Source: Massilia sp. IC2-278 (GTDB lineage: Bacteria > Pseudomonadota > Gammaproteobacteria > Burkholderiales > Burkholderiaceae_D). Taken from it: DNA of 64,000 nucleotides. Position numbers and translations under genes: made by a program. How positions within the stretch are numbered: position 1 is the first letter of the stretch; every line of letters starts with the position of its first letter. The stretch lies in NCBI RefSeq assembly GCF_020708045.1, contig NZ_JAJFES010000002.1, positions 434,001 to 498,000 on the forward strand, in the 5' to 3' direction. Below the pieces are notes generated by a model, which made no database searches, was not told the origin of the DNA, and saw nothing but the letters and a program-made list of their open reading frames with translations. Positions 51,801 to 60,865 of the stretch are shown in pieces.

Positions 51801-53599
51801 AGCAGGTGGCTTCGGGCCGCTTCGGCGTCAGCGCCGAATACCTGAATTCGGCCGACCAGATCCAGATCAAGATGGCGCAGGGCGCCAAGCCGGGCGAGGG
51901 CGGTCAGCTGCCTGGCCACAAGGTCACGGAATACATTGCCTCCCTGCGCGTCTCGGTGCCGGGCGTGGGTCTGATCTCGCCGCCGCCGCACCACGACATC
52001 TATTCGATCGAAGATTTGGCGCAACTCATCCACGATTTGAAGAACACCAACCCGAACGCCTCGATCTCGGTGAAGCTGGTGTCGGAAGTGGGCATCGGCA
52101 CCGTGGCTGCCGGCGTCTCGAAAGCCAAGGCCGACCACGTGGTCGTGGCCGGCCACGATGGCGGCACCGGCGCCTCGCCGCTGTCGTCGGTGAAGCATGC
52201 CGGCACACCGTGGGAACTGGGCCTGGCTGAAACGCAGCAAACTTTGGTGCTGAACGGCTTGCGCAGCCGCATCCGTGTGCAGGCCGACGGCCAGATGAAG
52301 ACCGGCCGCGACGTGGTAATCGCCGCCATGCTTGGCGCCGACGAGATCGGCTTTGCCACGGCGCCGCTGGTGGTCGAAGGCTGCATCATGATGCGCAAAT
52401 GCCACCTGAACACCTGCCCGGTCGGCGTCGCGACGCAAGACCCGGTGCTGCGCGCAAAGTTCCAGGGTAAGCCGGAACACGTGGTGAATTACTTCTTCTT
52501 CGTGGCCGAAGAAGCGCGCCAGTTGATGGCCCAGCTCGGCATCCGCACTTACGACGAACTGATCGGCCGCGCCGACCTGCTCGACAAATCGAAAGCGGTG
52601 TCGCACTGGAAGGCGCAGGGCCTGGACTTCAGCAACATCTTCTACCAGCCGAAGACCGATGACCGATGTAACCTGTTCCACACCGGTGGCCAGGACCACG
52701 GCCTGGACCGCGCGCTCGACCACAAGCTGATCGCCCAGGCCAAGCAGGCGCTGGAGAAGGGTGAGCGCGTCTCCTTCATCTCGCCGGTGAAGAATGTCAA
52801 TCGCACGGTCGGTGCCATGCTCTCGGGCGAGGTTGCCAAGCGCTACGGCCATGCCGGGCTGCCGGACGACACCATCCACATCCAGTTGCAGGGCACGGCC
52901 GGCCAATCCGCCGCCGCCTTCCTGGCCGCCGGCATCACGATCGACCTGGTGGGCGAGGGCAACGACTACGTCGGCAAGGGCCTGTCGGGCGGTCGCATCA
53001 TCGTGCGTCCGAACACCGAGTTCCGCGGCTGGGCGGTCGACAACATCATCGTCGGCAACACGGTCCTGTACGGCGCGATTGCCGGCGAAGCCTTCTTCAA
53101 CGGCGTGGCCGGCGAACGCTTCGCGGTCCGTAACTCGGGCGCCGTCGCCGTGGTGGAAGGCCTGGGCGACCACGGCTGCGAATACATGACCGGCGGTACC
53201 GTCGTGGTGCTGGGCGACACCGGCCGCAACTTCGCCGCCGGCATGTCGGGCGGCGTGGCCTATGTCTACGATCCGAAGAACGAATTCGAAACCCGCTGCA
53301 ACACGACCATGGTGAACCTGGAACGCGTGGTGTCGACGAAAGAGCAGGGCGACGTGGCCGGCTGGCACAGCCAGACCCGCGGCGGCGAGCGCGAGTCGGA
53401 CGAAGTCATCCTGCGCCGCCTGATCGAGCGTCACTTCAAGCACACGGGTTCCACGCGCGCGCGCAACCTGCTCGACGACTGGGCCAACAGCCGCGCCAAG
53501 TTCGTGAAGGTCTTCCCGACCGACTACAAGCGCGCGCTCGAAGAAATGCACAACAGCAGCATGGAAGAAGCCAACGACAAGATCGAACTCGCGGCATAA
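48878..53599 (+). CDS. gltB: glutamate synthase large subunit (NADPH type)
   Basis: GltB is the 1573-residue alpha subunit of glutamate synthase, which makes two glutamate from glutamine and 2-oxoglutarate with GltD. A short propeptide ([15 protein letters not shown]) precedes the nucleophilic Cys16 ([12 protein letters not shown]), which becomes the new N-terminus of the class-II amidotransferase domain (to about 430). The central domain, FMN-binding synthase barrel ([29 protein letters not shown]) and the [3Fe-4S] cysteines ([21 protein letters not shown], three Cys) follow, then a C-terminal beta-helix. Length is slightly above E. coli GltB (1486 mature). gltD follows after a 112-bp gap holding a REP copy. 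Confidence 0.97.
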   Translation: MIAQGLYDPANEHDACGVGFIAHIKGNKSHSIIDQGLMILKNLDHRGAVGADALMGDGAGILIQIPDQYFRDEMAKQGVELPPPGEYGVGMVFLPKEHASRIACEQEIERAVRIEGQVVLGWRNVPVDDSMPMSPTVRAKEPVIRQIFIGRGPDIMVTDALERKLYVIRKSSGHAIQALKLLHGKEFFVPSMSARTIVYKGLLLADQVGVYFKDLQDPRCVSALALVHQRFSTNTFPEWPLAHPYRLIAHNGEINTVKGNFNWTRAREGMMKSAVLGEDLNKLFPLIYEGQSDTACFDNALELLVMAGYPIAQAMMMMIPEAWENHTSMDDNRKAFYEYHAAMMEPWDGPAAMAFTDGRHIGGTLDRNGLRPARYVVTEDDLVVMASESGVLPIPESRIVKKWRLQPGKMFLIDLEAGRIIDDKELKDTYSNAKPYKAWIKSVRIKLNEIKLSESQLAQHRVKDTPAQGEKAAITLLDRQQAFGYTQEDLKFLMAPMAVLAEEATGSMGNDSPLAVMSNKLKPLYNYFKQLFAQVTNPPIDPIRESMVMSLVSFIGPKPNLLDTNNVNPPMRLEVSQPVLGFNDMARLRNISLHTGGKFKSYELNICYPVAWGKEGIEASLASLCAEAVDAVKSGHNILVVSDRALSGDMVAIPALLATSTIHQHLVMRGLRASTGLVVETGSARETHHFALLAGYGAEAVHPYLALETLADLAQHLPHEMAPETAMTNYTKAIGKGLLKVMSKMGISTYMSYCGAQIFEAVGLNKSLVDKYFRGTSSTVEGIGLFEVAEEALRLHNLAFGADPLLANALDTGGEYAFRVRGEDHMWTPDAIAKLQHSTRANSFSTYKEYAQLINEQTRRHLTLRGLFEFKIDPSKAIAIDEVEPAKEIVKRFVTGAMSLGSISTEAHATLAIAMNRIGGKSNTGEGGEDPRRYANEFKGIKISKGETLASVLGSDRVAADIPLEDGDSLRSKIKQVASGRFGVSAEYLNSADQIQIKMAQGAKPGEGGQLPGHKVTEYIASLRVSVPGVGLISPPPHHDIYSIEDLAQLIHDLKNTNPNASISVKLVSEVGIGTVAAGVSKAKADHVVVAGHDGGTGASPLSSVKHAGTPWELGLAETQQTLVLNGLRSRIRVQADGQMKTGRDVVIAAMLGADEIGFATAPLVVEGCIMMRKCHLNTCPVGVATQDPVLRAKFQGKPEHVVNYFFFVAEEARQLMAQLGIRTYDELIGRADLLDKSKAVSHWKAQGLDFSNIFYQPKTDDRCNLFHTGGQDHGLDRALDHKLIAQAKQALEKGERVSFISPVKNVNRTVGAMLSGEVAKRYGHAGLPDDTIHIQLQGTAGQSAAAFLAAGITIDLVGEGNDYVGKGLSGGRIIVRPNTEFRGWAVDNIIVGNTVLYGAIAGEAFFNGVAGERFAVRNSGAVAVVEGLGDHGCEYMTGGTVVVLGDTGRNFAAGMSGGVAYVYDPKNEFETRCNTTMVNLERVVSTKEQGDVAGWHSQTRGGERESDEVILRRLIERHFKHTGSTRARNLLDDWANSRAKFVKVFPTDYKRALEEMHNSSMEEANDKIELAA

Positions 53600-53610
53600 G
53601 AGCGAACAAC

Positions 53611-53640
53611 CGTAGGGTGGACGGCGTTGCCGTCCACGCG
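53611..53640 (+). repeat. REP copy between gltB and gltD
   Basis: CGTAGGGTGGACGGCGTTGCCGTCCACGCG-type palindrome (stem GTGGACGGC/GCCGTCCAC) lies 12 bp after the gltB stop and about 70 bp before gltD. It is the only single REP seen in this window and the only one inside a clear two-subunit operon. Confidence 0.88.
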
Positions 53641-53711
53641 TTCAACTAACGCTAGCGCAGCCGCGCAGTCAACCGGAACGTGAATCCGGCAAAGAACAAA
53701 GGAACAGCAAC

Positions 53712-55175
53712 ATGGGCAAAATCACCGGCTTCATGGAATTTCAACGGCAGGAAGAGCAATACCTCGATCCCGCCACCCGCATCAAGAACTACAAGGAATT
53801 TGTCCTCACCCTGACCGACCCGCAAGCCAAGGTGCAGGGCGCACGCTGCATGGATTGCGGCATCCCGTTCTGCAACACCGGCTGCCCGGTCAACAACCAG
53901 ATCCCCGACTGGAACGACCTGGTCTATCACAACAACTACCGCGGCGCGATCGACAACCTGCACTCGACGAACAACTTCCCCGAGGTCACCGGCCGCATCT
54001 GCCCGGCCCCTTGCGAAGCCTCGTGCACGCTGAACATCAACAACGATCCGGTCGGCATCAAGTCGATCGAGCGCAAGATCGCCGACACCGCTTGGGAACA
54101 CGGCTGGGTCGTGCCGCAGCCGCCTGCACATAAAACCGGCAAGAAGGTCGCCGTGGTCGGCTCCGGCCCCGCCGGCCTGGCCGCCGCCCAGCAACTGGCG
54201 CGCGCCGGCCACGACGTCACCGTCTTCGAGAAAAGCGACCGCATCGGCGGCCTGCTGCGCTACGGCATTCCCGACTTCAAGATGGAAAAGACGCTGATCG
54301 ACCGTCGCGTGGAACAGATGCAGGCGGAGGGCGTTACCTTCCGCACGGGCGTCCTGATCGGCAAGGACTTCCCGGCCACGGTCAGCAACATGGCGCGCGA
54401 CACCATCTTCCCCGAAGACCTGGCCGCCGAATTCGACGCCGTGGTCATGGCCGGGGGCGCCGAGCAGCCGCGCGATTTGCCGGTGCCGGGCCGCGAGCTG
54501 AAGGGCGTGCATTTCGCCATGGACTTCCTGCCCCAGCAGAACCGCGTGAATGCCGGCGATAAGTTGAAAGACCAGATCAAGGCCACCGGCAAGCACGTGG
54601 TCGTGATCGGCGGCGGTGACACCGGTTCCGACTGTGTCGGCACCTCGAATCGCCACGGCGCCGAATCGATCACCCAGTTCGAACTGATGCCGATGCCGCC
54701 GGAACAGGAGAACAAACCGCTGGTTTGGCCTTACTGGCCGACCAAGCTGCGCACCTCGTCCTCGCACGAGGAAGGCTGCGAGCGCGATTTCGCGGTGGCC
54801 ACCAAGCGCTTCGAAGGCAAGAACGGCAAGCTGGAAAAACTGGTCGCCTGCCATGTCGAGTGGAAAGACGGCAAGATGATCGAGGTGCCGGACTCGGAAT
54901 TCGAACTGAAGGCCGACCTGGTCTTCCTGGCCATGGGTTTTGTCTCGCCGGTGCAGCAGGTGCTGGATGCTTTCGGCGTGCAGAAAGATGCGCGCGGCAA
55001 TACCAAGGCAACGGTCGAGGGCGAGAACGCCTACCAGACCTCGGTGCCGAAGGTCTTTGTCGCCGGCGACATGCGCCGCGGCCAGTCGCTGGTGGTGTGG
55101 GCGATCCGCGAAGGGCGCCAGTGCGCGCGTGCGGTCGATGAGTTCCTGATGGGCTCGTCGGTACTGCCGCGTTAA
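53712..55175 (+). CDS. gltD: glutamate synthase small subunit
   Basis: GltD is the 487-residue beta subunit that oxidises NADPH and passes electrons through FAD and two [4Fe-4S] clusters to GltB. The N-terminal cysteine sets are visible ([22 protein letters not shown] and [15 protein letters not shown]), followed by the FAD motif [22 protein letters not shown] (residues 150-170) and the NADP motif [17 protein letters not shown] (295-310). The C-terminal [25 protein letters not shown] is the standard FAD-closing segment. AAAGGAACAG before the ATG is its ribosome-binding site. Confidence 0.96.
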   Translation: MGKITGFMEFQRQEEQYLDPATRIKNYKEFVLTLTDPQAKVQGARCMDCGIPFCNTGCPVNNQIPDWNDLVYHNNYRGAIDNLHSTNNFPEVTGRICPAPCEASCTLNINNDPVGIKSIERKIADTAWEHGWVVPQPPAHKTGKKVAVVGSGPAGLAAAQQLARAGHDVTVFEKSDRIGGLLRYGIPDFKMEKTLIDRRVEQMQAEGVTFRTGVLIGKDFPATVSNMARDTIFPEDLAAEFDAVVMAGGAEQPRDLPVPGRELKGVHFAMDFLPQQNRVNAGDKLKDQIKATGKHVVVIGGGDTGSDCVGTSNRHGAESITQFELMPMPPEQENKPLVWPYWPTKLRTSSSHEEGCERDFAVATKRFEGKNGKLEKLVACHVEWKDGKMIEVPDSEFELKADLVFLAMGFVSPVQQVLDAFGVQKDARGNTKATVEGENAYQTSVPKVFVAGDMRRGQSLVVWAIREGRQCARAVDEFLMGSSVLPR

Positions 55176-55182
55176 TGAGAAG

Positions 55183-55249
55183 AACCGGCGGGAAGGGTCA
55201 ACTTCCCGCCAAAACGCCAGTCAAACCTCCTGCCTCCCCGCCGGTTTTT
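55183..55249 (+). terminator. terminator region after gltD
   Basis: AACCGGCGGG (55183-55192) pairs with CCCGCCGGTT (55237-55246) followed by TTT, enclosing a second possible hairpin GGCGGGAAG/CTTCCCGCC (55187-55195 with 55202-55210). The two are mutually exclusive. The larger one has the T-tract; the nested one does not. Confidence 0.6.
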
Positions 55250-55332
55250 CGATCTCTTTCGAGCCGCAAACGATCGCTCTTGCTTTCCTTGAAAGCGGCC
55301 CCATCTTGTCATCCAGTTTCAGCGCTTCTCCA

Positions 55333-55470
55333 GAGTAATGTTTATATAAGACAATAAATTGAAATGTTGTCTTGTATGCATATCGTAGAAAAAACAATTA
55401 CTTACAACATTAAATAGATGACTTTCGGGTTATTTGTGTTGTAATTGTGCGTCGTACAATGGGTGGAAAC
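55333..55470. promoter_or_regulatory. AT-rich leader upstream of the mla operon with nested palindromes
   Basis: The 365-bp gap 55176-55540 contains an AT-rich stretch that contrasts with the surrounding high-GC genes. In it AAGACAA/TTGTCTT (55348-55354, 55367-55373) and ACAATTAC/GTAATTGT (55394-55401, 55441-55448) form inverted repeats. TTGTGT (55434-55439) with TACAAT (55455-55460) is a possible promoter with 15-bp spacing. The region may carry more than one start site. Confidence 0.45.
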
Positions 55471-55540
55471 CGAGGGGCCTCAAGCAGCGGTTGCCGTTTC
55501 TGCACTACAATACGAGATTCCCCAAATCTAATTACCCCCT

Positions 55541-56344
55541 GTGTCTAACTTAGTAGAAATACGTGATCTTGAGTTCGGCTACGGCGACCGCAAGATCCTG
55601 TCGAATCTGCGCATGGACTTCCCGCGCGGCAAGCTTATTGCCGTCATGGGCGGGTCCGGCTGCGGCAAGACCACAGTGCTGCGTTTGATCGGCGGACAAA
55701 TCCGTCCGCAGCGCGGCCAGGTGCGGGTCGGCGGCGAGGTCGTGCACGAGCTGCGCACCGACGGCTTGTACCGCCTGCGCCGCCGCATGGGCATGCTGTT
55801 CCAGTTCGGCGCCCTGTTTACCGACCTGTCCATCTTCGACAACGTTGCCTTCCCGCTGCGCGAACATACCGATCTGTCCGAAGAACTGATCCGCGATCTG
55901 GTGCTGATGAAGCTGAACGCCGTCGGCCTGCGCAATGCCCATAAGCTCAAGCCGGGCGAGATTTCCGGCGGCATGGCGCGCCGCGTGGCCGTCGCGCGCG
56001 CGATCGCGCTCGACCCCGAACTGATCATGTACGACGAGCCCTTTGCCGGCCTCGACCCGATTTCGATGGGCGTGACCGCCAACCTGATCCGCAATCTGAA
56101 CGATGCGCTCGGCTCGACCTCGATCCTGGTCTCGCACGACGTCAAGGAAACCTTTGCCATCGCTGACTATGTCTACTTCATGTCGGCCGGTAAGATCGTG
56201 GCTGAAGGCACGCCGGAAGAACTGCGCGTCTCGACCGACCCTTACGTAAAGCAGTTCGTGAACGCCGAACCGGACGGTCCGGTGCCCTTCCATTACCCCG
56301 GCAAGTCGCTCGGCGACGACCTGGGCTTGGGAGCGAAGCGATGA
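55541..56344 (+). CDS. mlaF: Mla phospholipid transport ATPase
   Basis: MlaF is the 267-residue cytoplasmic ATPase that powers the Mla system, which moves phospholipids between the inner and outer membranes. It has Walker A GGSGCGKTTVLRLI (about 37-44), the signature ISGGMARRVAVARAI and Walker B LIMYDEPFAGLDP, with the H-loop SHDVKE. The start is GTG 55541. The stop overlaps mlaE (ATGA), so they are coupled. The chain ends with a C-terminal tail like other MlaF proteins that contact MlaB. Confidence 0.95.
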   Translation: MSNLVEIRDLEFGYGDRKILSNLRMDFPRGKLIAVMGGSGCGKTTVLRLIGGQIRPQRGQVRVGGEVVHELRTDGLYRLRRRMGMLFQFGALFTDLSIFDNVAFPLREHTDLSEELIRDLVLMKLNAVGLRNAHKLKPGEISGGMARRVAVARAIALDPELIMYDEPFAGLDPISMGVTANLIRNLNDALGSTSILVSHDVKETFAIADYVYFMSAGKIVAEGTPEELRVSTDPYVKQFVNAEPDGPVPFHYPGKSLGDDLGLGAKR

Positions 56345-57123
56345 TCGTGCGTTTCCTGGAAGCGGCCGGCCGCACCGCGCGCGAAGGCGTCGAAGCCCTG
56401 GGCTTTGCCACGCGCGCGTTTTTCAATTTGCTGCGTTTTTCGCCGGGCGCCTTCCGCCGCCCGTCGCTGATTTCCGAGCAAGTCCATTTCATCGGTAACT
56501 ATTCACTGGTCATCACCATCGTCTCCGGCCTGTTCGTCGGCCTGGTGTTGGGCCTGCAGTTCTACGTCAATCTGATCCAGTTCGGCGCCGAGGAAAAGCT
56601 CGGTTCGCTGACGGCCCTGTCGCTGATCCGCGAACTCGGCCCGGTGGTCACCGCGCTGCTGTTCGCGGGCCGCGCCGGCACCTCGCTCACGGCCGAGATC
56701 GGCCTGATGAAAGCGGGCGAGCAGCTGTCGGCCATGGAAATGATGGCAGTCAACCCAGTGCAGCGCGTCCTCGCGCCGCGTTTCTGGGGTGGCGTCATTG
56801 CCATGCCGGTGCTGGCAGCCGTGTTCTCGGCGGTCGGTATCGTCGGCAGCTACCTGGTGGCCGTGAAATTGCTCAGCCTCGACGAAGGCGCGTTCTGGTC
56901 GCAGATGCAGGCCGGCGTCGACGTCAACCGCGACGTGATGAGCAGCATTATCAAGAGCTTCGTGTTCGGTATCGCCGTGACCTTCACCGCGCTGTTCCAG
57001 GGTTACAACGCCAAGCCGACCCCGGCCGACGTGGCGCGCGCGACCACCCGCACCGTCGTGATCGCGTCGCTGCTGGTGCTGGGCCTGGATTTCGTGATGA
57101 CCGCGCTGATGTTCACGCAGTAA
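56341..57123 (+). CDS. mlaE: Mla phospholipid transport permease
   Basis: MlaE is the 260-residue inner-membrane permease of the Mla complex with five membrane helices. It has the MlaE/YrbE signature GLFVGLVLGLQFYVNLIQFGAE, LIRELGPVVTALLFAGRAGTSLTAEIGLMKAGEQLSAMEMMAVNPVQRVLAPRF (the EQLSALE-type loop) and a C-terminal VIASLLVLGLDFVMTALMF. The amphipathic N-terminus (RFLEAAGRTAREGVEALG) lies on the membrane face. It overlaps mlaF by 4 bp. Confidence 0.96.
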   Translation: MIVRFLEAAGRTAREGVEALGFATRAFFNLLRFSPGAFRRPSLISEQVHFIGNYSLVITIVSGLFVGLVLGLQFYVNLIQFGAEEKLGSLTALSLIRELGPVVTALLFAGRAGTSLTAEIGLMKAGEQLSAMEMMAVNPVQRVLAPRFWGGVIAMPVLAAVFSAVGIVGSYLVAVKLLSLDEGAFWSQMQAGVDVNRDVMSSIIKSFVFGIAVTFTALFQGYNAKPTPADVARATTRTVVIASLLVLGLDFVMTALMFTQ

Positions 57124-57200
57124 TCGACAAATAAACAACTCAACAAATCAGAACCGTTTCGTTTGGCCGCGCACAGATGGCCTGACTACTAGGAATTACT

Positions 57201-57674
57201 ATGCACCGTAAAATCATCGACGTCTGGGTCGGCCTCTTCGTTCTGCTGGGCGCGGCCGCTGTCCTGTTCCTGGCTCTCCAGGCCGGTAACATGAGCTCGC
57301 TTTCCTTTACCGACACCTATGTCGTGACAGGGAAATTCGACAACATCGGTGGCTTGAAGCCGCAGGCGCCAGTCAAGAGCGCCGGTGTCGTGGTGGGTCG
57401 CGTTGGCGACATCAGCTTCGACGATAAAACGTTCCAGGCGAATGTGACCCTGGATCTGGACGAAAACTATCAGTTCCCGAAAGATTCGTCGCTCAAGATC
57501 CTGACCGCAGGTCTGCTTGGCGAGCAATACATTGGCATCGAACCGGGCGGCGACACCAAGAATCTCGTCGACGGCGATCGAATCAACCGTACGCAATCGG
57601 CCACCGTGCTGGAAGACCTGATCAACCAGTTCATCTACAGCAAGGCCGCCGAAGGAAAGGATGGCAGCGAATGA
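57201..57674 (+). CDS. mlaD: Mla MCE-domain protein
   Basis: MlaD is a 157-residue inner-membrane anchored protein with one MCE domain that forms a hexameric ring carrying phospholipids. It has the N-terminal helix DVWVGLFVLLGAAAVLFLALQ, then FTDTYVVTGKFDNIGGLKPQAPVKSAGVVVGRV (MCE start) and the hydrophobic pore loop region LKILTAGLLGEQYIGIEPGG. The stop overlaps mlaA by 4 bp. The 78-bp space from mlaE is otherwise empty. Confidence 0.95.
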   Translation: MHRKIIDVWVGLFVLLGAAAVLFLALQAGNMSSLSFTDTYVVTGKFDNIGGLKPQAPVKSAGVVVGRVGDISFDDKTFQANVTLDLDENYQFPKDSSLKILTAGLLGEQYIGIEPGGDTKNLVDGDRINRTQSATVLEDLINQFIYSKAAEGKDGSE

Positions 57675-58498
57675 AAAGCAAGAAGATGACTACCCTGCCG
57701 CGACTGAGTGGCCTGGCCTTGGCAGTGGCCGCCTGCGCCGTGCTGTCGGGTTGCGCCACCTCGGCCAACCCGCAGGATCCGCTGGAAAAGTTTAACCGCG
57801 CAAGCTTCGCCTTCAACGACGCGGTCGACCGCACCGTCCTGAAGCCGGTGGCCACCGGCTACAAGAACGTGACCCCGGGCTTCGTCCAGACCGGCGTCGG
57901 CAATTTCTTCGGCAACTTGTCGGATGCCTGGAGCGCCGTCAACAACCTGCTGCAGGGCAAGGGCGAAGCCGGCATGACCGACGTTACCCGTGTGGCGCTG
58001 AACTCGACCTTCGGCATCCTGGGCCTGCTCGACATCGCGTCGGAAGCCGGCTTGCAGAAACACAACGAAGACTTTGGCCAGACCCTCGGTTATTGGGGTG
58101 TTCCTTCGGGTCCCTTCTTGATGTTGCCGCTGTTGGGCCCATCTACGATCCGTGACACCACCGCCTTGCCGGCGGACCGCTGGGGCGATCCATGGAAGTA
58201 CAAGGACCCGCATAACTGGCGCAACATCGGCAGCGGTATTCGTGTGATCGACCAGCGCGCTTCGCTGCTGGATGCATCGAACCTGCTGGAAGAAGCCGCA
58301 CTCGACCGTTACGAGTTCCTGCGCGACGGCTACCTGCAGCGCCGCCAGAGCCAGGTGTACGACGGCAATGTGCCGCGTGCGGCGGCCGAAGACGACGGCG
58401 ACGATGCGCCGACCTCGAGCAGCCAGGTGGTGCCGCTGCCGGCATCGCCGGCGCCAGCCGAGCCTGCCGCGGCGGAAACGCCCGCGAAGACGCAGTAA
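57671..58498 (+). CDS. mlaA: Mla outer-membrane lipoprotein (VacJ)
   Basis: MlaA is the 275-residue outer-membrane lipoprotein that removes phospholipids from the outer leaflet. Its leader ends LSGC (lipobox), followed by the VacJ core PLEKFNRASFAFNDAVDRTVLKPVATGYKNVTP, FGNLSDAWSAVNNLLQGKGE, and EDFGQTLGYWGVPSGPFLMLPLLGPSTIRD. The last ~50 residues are an acidic then Ala/Pro-rich tail that is longer than in E. coli. In Enterobacteria mlaA is elsewhere on the chromosome; here it is inside the operon, as in many Betaproteobacteria. It starts inside the mlaD stop. Confidence 0.95.
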   Translation: MKSKKMTTLPRLSGLALAVAACAVLSGCATSANPQDPLEKFNRASFAFNDAVDRTVLKPVATGYKNVTPGFVQTGVGNFFGNLSDAWSAVNNLLQGKGEAGMTDVTRVALNSTFGILGLLDIASEAGLQKHNEDFGQTLGYWGVPSGPFLMLPLLGPSTIRDTTALPADRWGDPWKYKDPHNWRNIGSGIRVIDQRASLLDASNLLEEAALDRYEFLRDGYLQRRQSQVYDGNVPRAAAEDDGDDAPTSSSQVVPLPASPAPAEPAAAETPAKTQ

Positions 58499-58528
58499 TG
58501 ACTGCGCAGTAATCACTGCGCAGTCATT
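58497..58528 (+). other. 14-bp perfect hairpin between mlaA and mlaC
   Basis: AATGACTGCGCAGT (58497-58510) pairs exactly with ACTGCGCAGTCATT (58515-58528) over a 4-nt loop, beginning at the last base of the mlaA stop. There is no T-tract, so it could slow mRNA decay from the 3' side of mlaA or act as a partial terminator. Confidence 0.6.
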
Positions 58529-58615
58529 ATCGAGTAAGTACCAGGGAACTGGCTGTCGCCCCGCTTGACGCGGCGCCCCAGCCGGAACCTACAACGAACA
58601 GAAAAGAGAGAGCCC

Positions 58616-59266
58616 ATGAAACCCATCGCCCACCTCATCGCCACCGTTGCTTCCGTCGCCTTTGCCACCAGCGTCATCGCTGCGCCGGCGCCTGCCACCA
58701 ACGAAGCGCCGGACGTCTTGGTCAAGCGCATCAGCGCCGAAGTCATCGACACCGTGAAGTCCGACAAGGACATCCAGGCCGGTAACCGCAACAAGATCAT
58801 GGACCTGGTCAATTCGAAGATCCTGCCGTACGTGGATGCCGAGAAAATGACCGCTCAGGCAGCCGGCCGCTTCTGGCGCCAGGCCACCCCGGAACAGCAA
58901 AAGCGCCTGTCGGAAGAATTCCGCACGCTGCTGGTGTACACCTACTCGGGCGCACTGTCGACGATCAAGAATGAAACCGTCGAGTTCAAGCCGATGCGTT
59001 CGAGCCCGACCGACACCGACGTCGAAGTGCGTTCGCAGGTGAACGTCGCCCGTGGCGAGCCGATCACCTTGAACTACCGTCTGGCCAAGGGCGACGGCGG
59101 CTGGAAGATCTACGACATCAACGTGCTGGGCGCTTGGCTGGTGGAAACCTACAAGGGCACCTTCACCGCCGAGATCAACAAGTCCGGCATCGATGGCCTG
59201 ATCAACCGCCTGGCCGAACGTAACAAGCAGCTGGCCAGCAAGCCGCTGAACACGCCGAAGAAATAA
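58616..59266 (+). CDS. mlaC: Mla periplasmic phospholipid-binding protein
   Basis: MlaC is the 216-residue periplasmic shuttle of the Mla pathway. ATG 58616 opens the signal peptide MKPIAHLIATVASVAFATSVIAAPA, preceded by AAAAGAGAGA. The Tol-tol Ttg2 domain follows (FRTLLVYTYSGALSTIKNETVEFKP, VRSQVNVARGEPITLNYRLAKGDGGWKIYDINVLGAWLVETYKGTF). The longer open frame upstream lacks a signal peptide. The stop overlaps the mlaB ATG by one base. Confidence 0.95.
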   Translation: MKPIAHLIATVASVAFATSVIAAPAPATNEAPDVLVKRISAEVIDTVKSDKDIQAGNRNKIMDLVNSKILPYVDAEKMTAQAAGRFWRQATPEQQKRLSEEFRTLLVYTYSGALSTIKNETVEFKPMRSSPTDTDVEVRSQVNVARGEPITLNYRLAKGDGGWKIYDINVLGAWLVETYKGTFTAEINKSGIDGLINRLAERNKQLASKPLNTPKK

Positions 59267-59541
59267 TGGCCGAAGCAAATCCTATGTTGTCCCTTGACGC
59301 CCTGACCTTCGAGACCGCCGATGCGGCCCTGGAGCAGGGCATCGCCGCCATCCGCGCCGGCGAAACCGTGTTCGACCTCGGCGGCGTGCGCGCCGCCGAT
59401 TCCTCGGGCGTGGCCCTGCTGCTGGCCTGGCAACGCCGCGCGCGCGATGCGGGGCAGAAGCTCACGTTCATCAATGTGCCGGCGAATATCGATGCGCTGG
59501 CCAATTTGTATGGGCTGGATGGGGTGCTGGAGCGGTCGTAA
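59266..59541 (+). CDS. mlaB: Mla STAS-domain protein
   Basis: MlaB is the 91-residue cytoplasmic STAS protein that binds MlaF and stabilises the complex. It shows the STAS core VFDLGGVRAADSSGVALLLAWQRRARDAGQKLTFINVPANIDALANLYGLDGVL, with the conserved Ser pair in ADSSG. The start ATG shares a base with the mlaC stop. It ends the Mla run; a 391-bp gap with two REP copies follows. Confidence 0.93.
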   Translation: MAEANPMLSLDALTFETADAALEQGIAAIRAGETVFDLGGVRAADSSGVALLLAWQRRARDAGQKLTFINVPANIDALANLYGLDGVLERS

Positions 59542-59932
59542 ATGTGCCGCTGTAGCCATAACTGGCCGCAGGCGGTGAACACGTAGGGTGGGCACTCCGT
59601 GCCCACGCGTGAAGCGTGCGGGCCTGCGGCTCATCCCATGGGGGCGTTTCGATAGCGCCCATTTTGGCCCGATGCGTTATCGACTCTCTTCCGGAGCCTG
59701 ATCGGCTTTCTCATTTCGCCTTTGCCGCAACGGCCGCCGATGACGCCGCCTTCCGCGTGGGCACGGGGTGCCCACCGTACGGTTGAGTTCGCCAATTCCT
59801 TCGGCACCTCCTATAAGCTGGCTTTGTTGGCTTCTCATTCCCCCAAGCTCTTGCATTTCCGATTTCCCCTATAATGGGTCGTTTCCCCGCTCGGCTCGCG
59901 CGCGTCCTGCGCCACGGCCACTCCCAAGAACA
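59542..59932. repeat. 391-bp intergenic stretch with an inverted REP pair
   Basis: A plus copy (59582-59610, GTGGGCACTCCGTGCCCAC) and a minus copy (59754-59782, GTGGGCACGGGGTGCCCAC) are 143 bp apart. The region between has no gene. The last ~150 bp is the leader of the ABC transporter genes; no strong promoter was identified. Confidence 0.82.
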
Positions 59933-60865
59933 ATGACAGCGATCCAGATTAGCAGCGTCGAGAAAAGCTACAAGGGCTTCAAGGCCCTCAAGGGCGTTTC
60001 CCTGAACATCGAGCAAGGCGAATTCTTCGGCCTGCTCGGCCCGAACGGCGCCGGCAAGACGACCCTGATTTCCACCATCGCCGGCCTGATCCGGCCCGAC
60101 GTCGGCAGCGTGAAGATCCACGGCCACGACGTCGTCACCGACTTCCGCAATGCGCGCAAGAATCTCGGCGTGGTGCCCCAGGAACTGGTGTTCGATCCCT
60201 TCTTCACCGTGCGCGAAACCCTGCGCTTGCAGTCGGGCTACTTCGGCATCAAGAACAACGATGCCTGGATCGACGAGATCATGCACAACCTCGATCTCAC
60301 GAACAAGGCCGACGTCAACATGCGCGCCCTGTCCGGCGGCATGAAGCGCCGGGTGCTGGTGGCGCAAGCCCTGGTGCACAAGCCGCCCGTCATCGTGCTG
60401 GACGAGCCGACCGCCGGCGTCGACGTCGAGCTGCGCCAGACCCTGTGGAAATTCATTTCGCGCCTGAACCGCGAAGGCCACACCGTCGTGCTGACCACCC
60501 ACTACCTGGAAGAAGCCGAGGCCATGTGCCAGCGCGTGGCCATGCTGAAGCTCGGCGAGGTGGTGGCGCTCGACAGCATGCAGGGCCTGCTGCGCCGTGT
60601 GTCCGGCTCGCAACTCATCGTCCACCTGAAGGAAGGCACGCTGCCGGAAGGCCTGCGTCCGCTGGTCTCGCACGACGAACAGGAAAACGGCAAAGGCAAC
60701 CGCTACAGCCTGCGCATCAACGCCCCGGGCGAAGTCGAGGCCATCCTGGCGCGCCTGCGCGAAAGCGGCGCCGTGGTCGACGAGATGCAGTTGCAGCAAG
60801 CCGACCTGGAAGACATCTTCCTGCAAATCATGGGCGATGCCAAAGCCGGAAAGGGTGCACTGTGA
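59933..60865 (+). CDS. ABC-2 type transporter ATP-binding protein (YadG-like)
   Basis: This 310-residue ATPase has Walker A LLGPNGAGKTTLISTIAGL (about 34-41), signature LSGGMKRRVLVAQAL, Walker B VIVLDEPTAGVDVELRQTLW and the His of TTHYLEEAEAM. The C-terminal ~80 residues form the extra domain common to ABC-2 exporters. It overlaps the permease gene start (GTGA). ATG 59933 matches the family; the upstream frame runs into the REP copy. This gene pair precedes bolA-murA in many Betaproteobacteria. The exported substrate is unknown. Confidence 0.92.
   Translation: MTAIQISSVEKSYKGFKALKGVSLNIEQGEFFGLLGPNGAGKTTLISTIAGLIRPDVGSVKIHGHDVVTDFRNARKNLGVVPQELVFDPFFTVRETLRLQSGYFGIKNNDAWIDEIMHNLDLTNKADVNMRALSGGMKRRVLVAQALVHKPPVIVLDEPTAGVDVELRQTLWKFISRLNREGHTVVLTTHYLEEAEAMCQRVAMLKLGEVVALDSMQGLLRRVSGSQLIVHLKEGTLPEGLRPLVSHDEQENGKGNRYSLRINAPGEVEAILARLRESGAVVDEMQLQQADLEDIFLQIMGDAKAGKGAL

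Noticed and set aside
48833-53551. Two long minus-strand frames (810 and 748 codons) opposite gltB
   Set aside because: Shadow frames of an unambiguous glutamate synthase gene.
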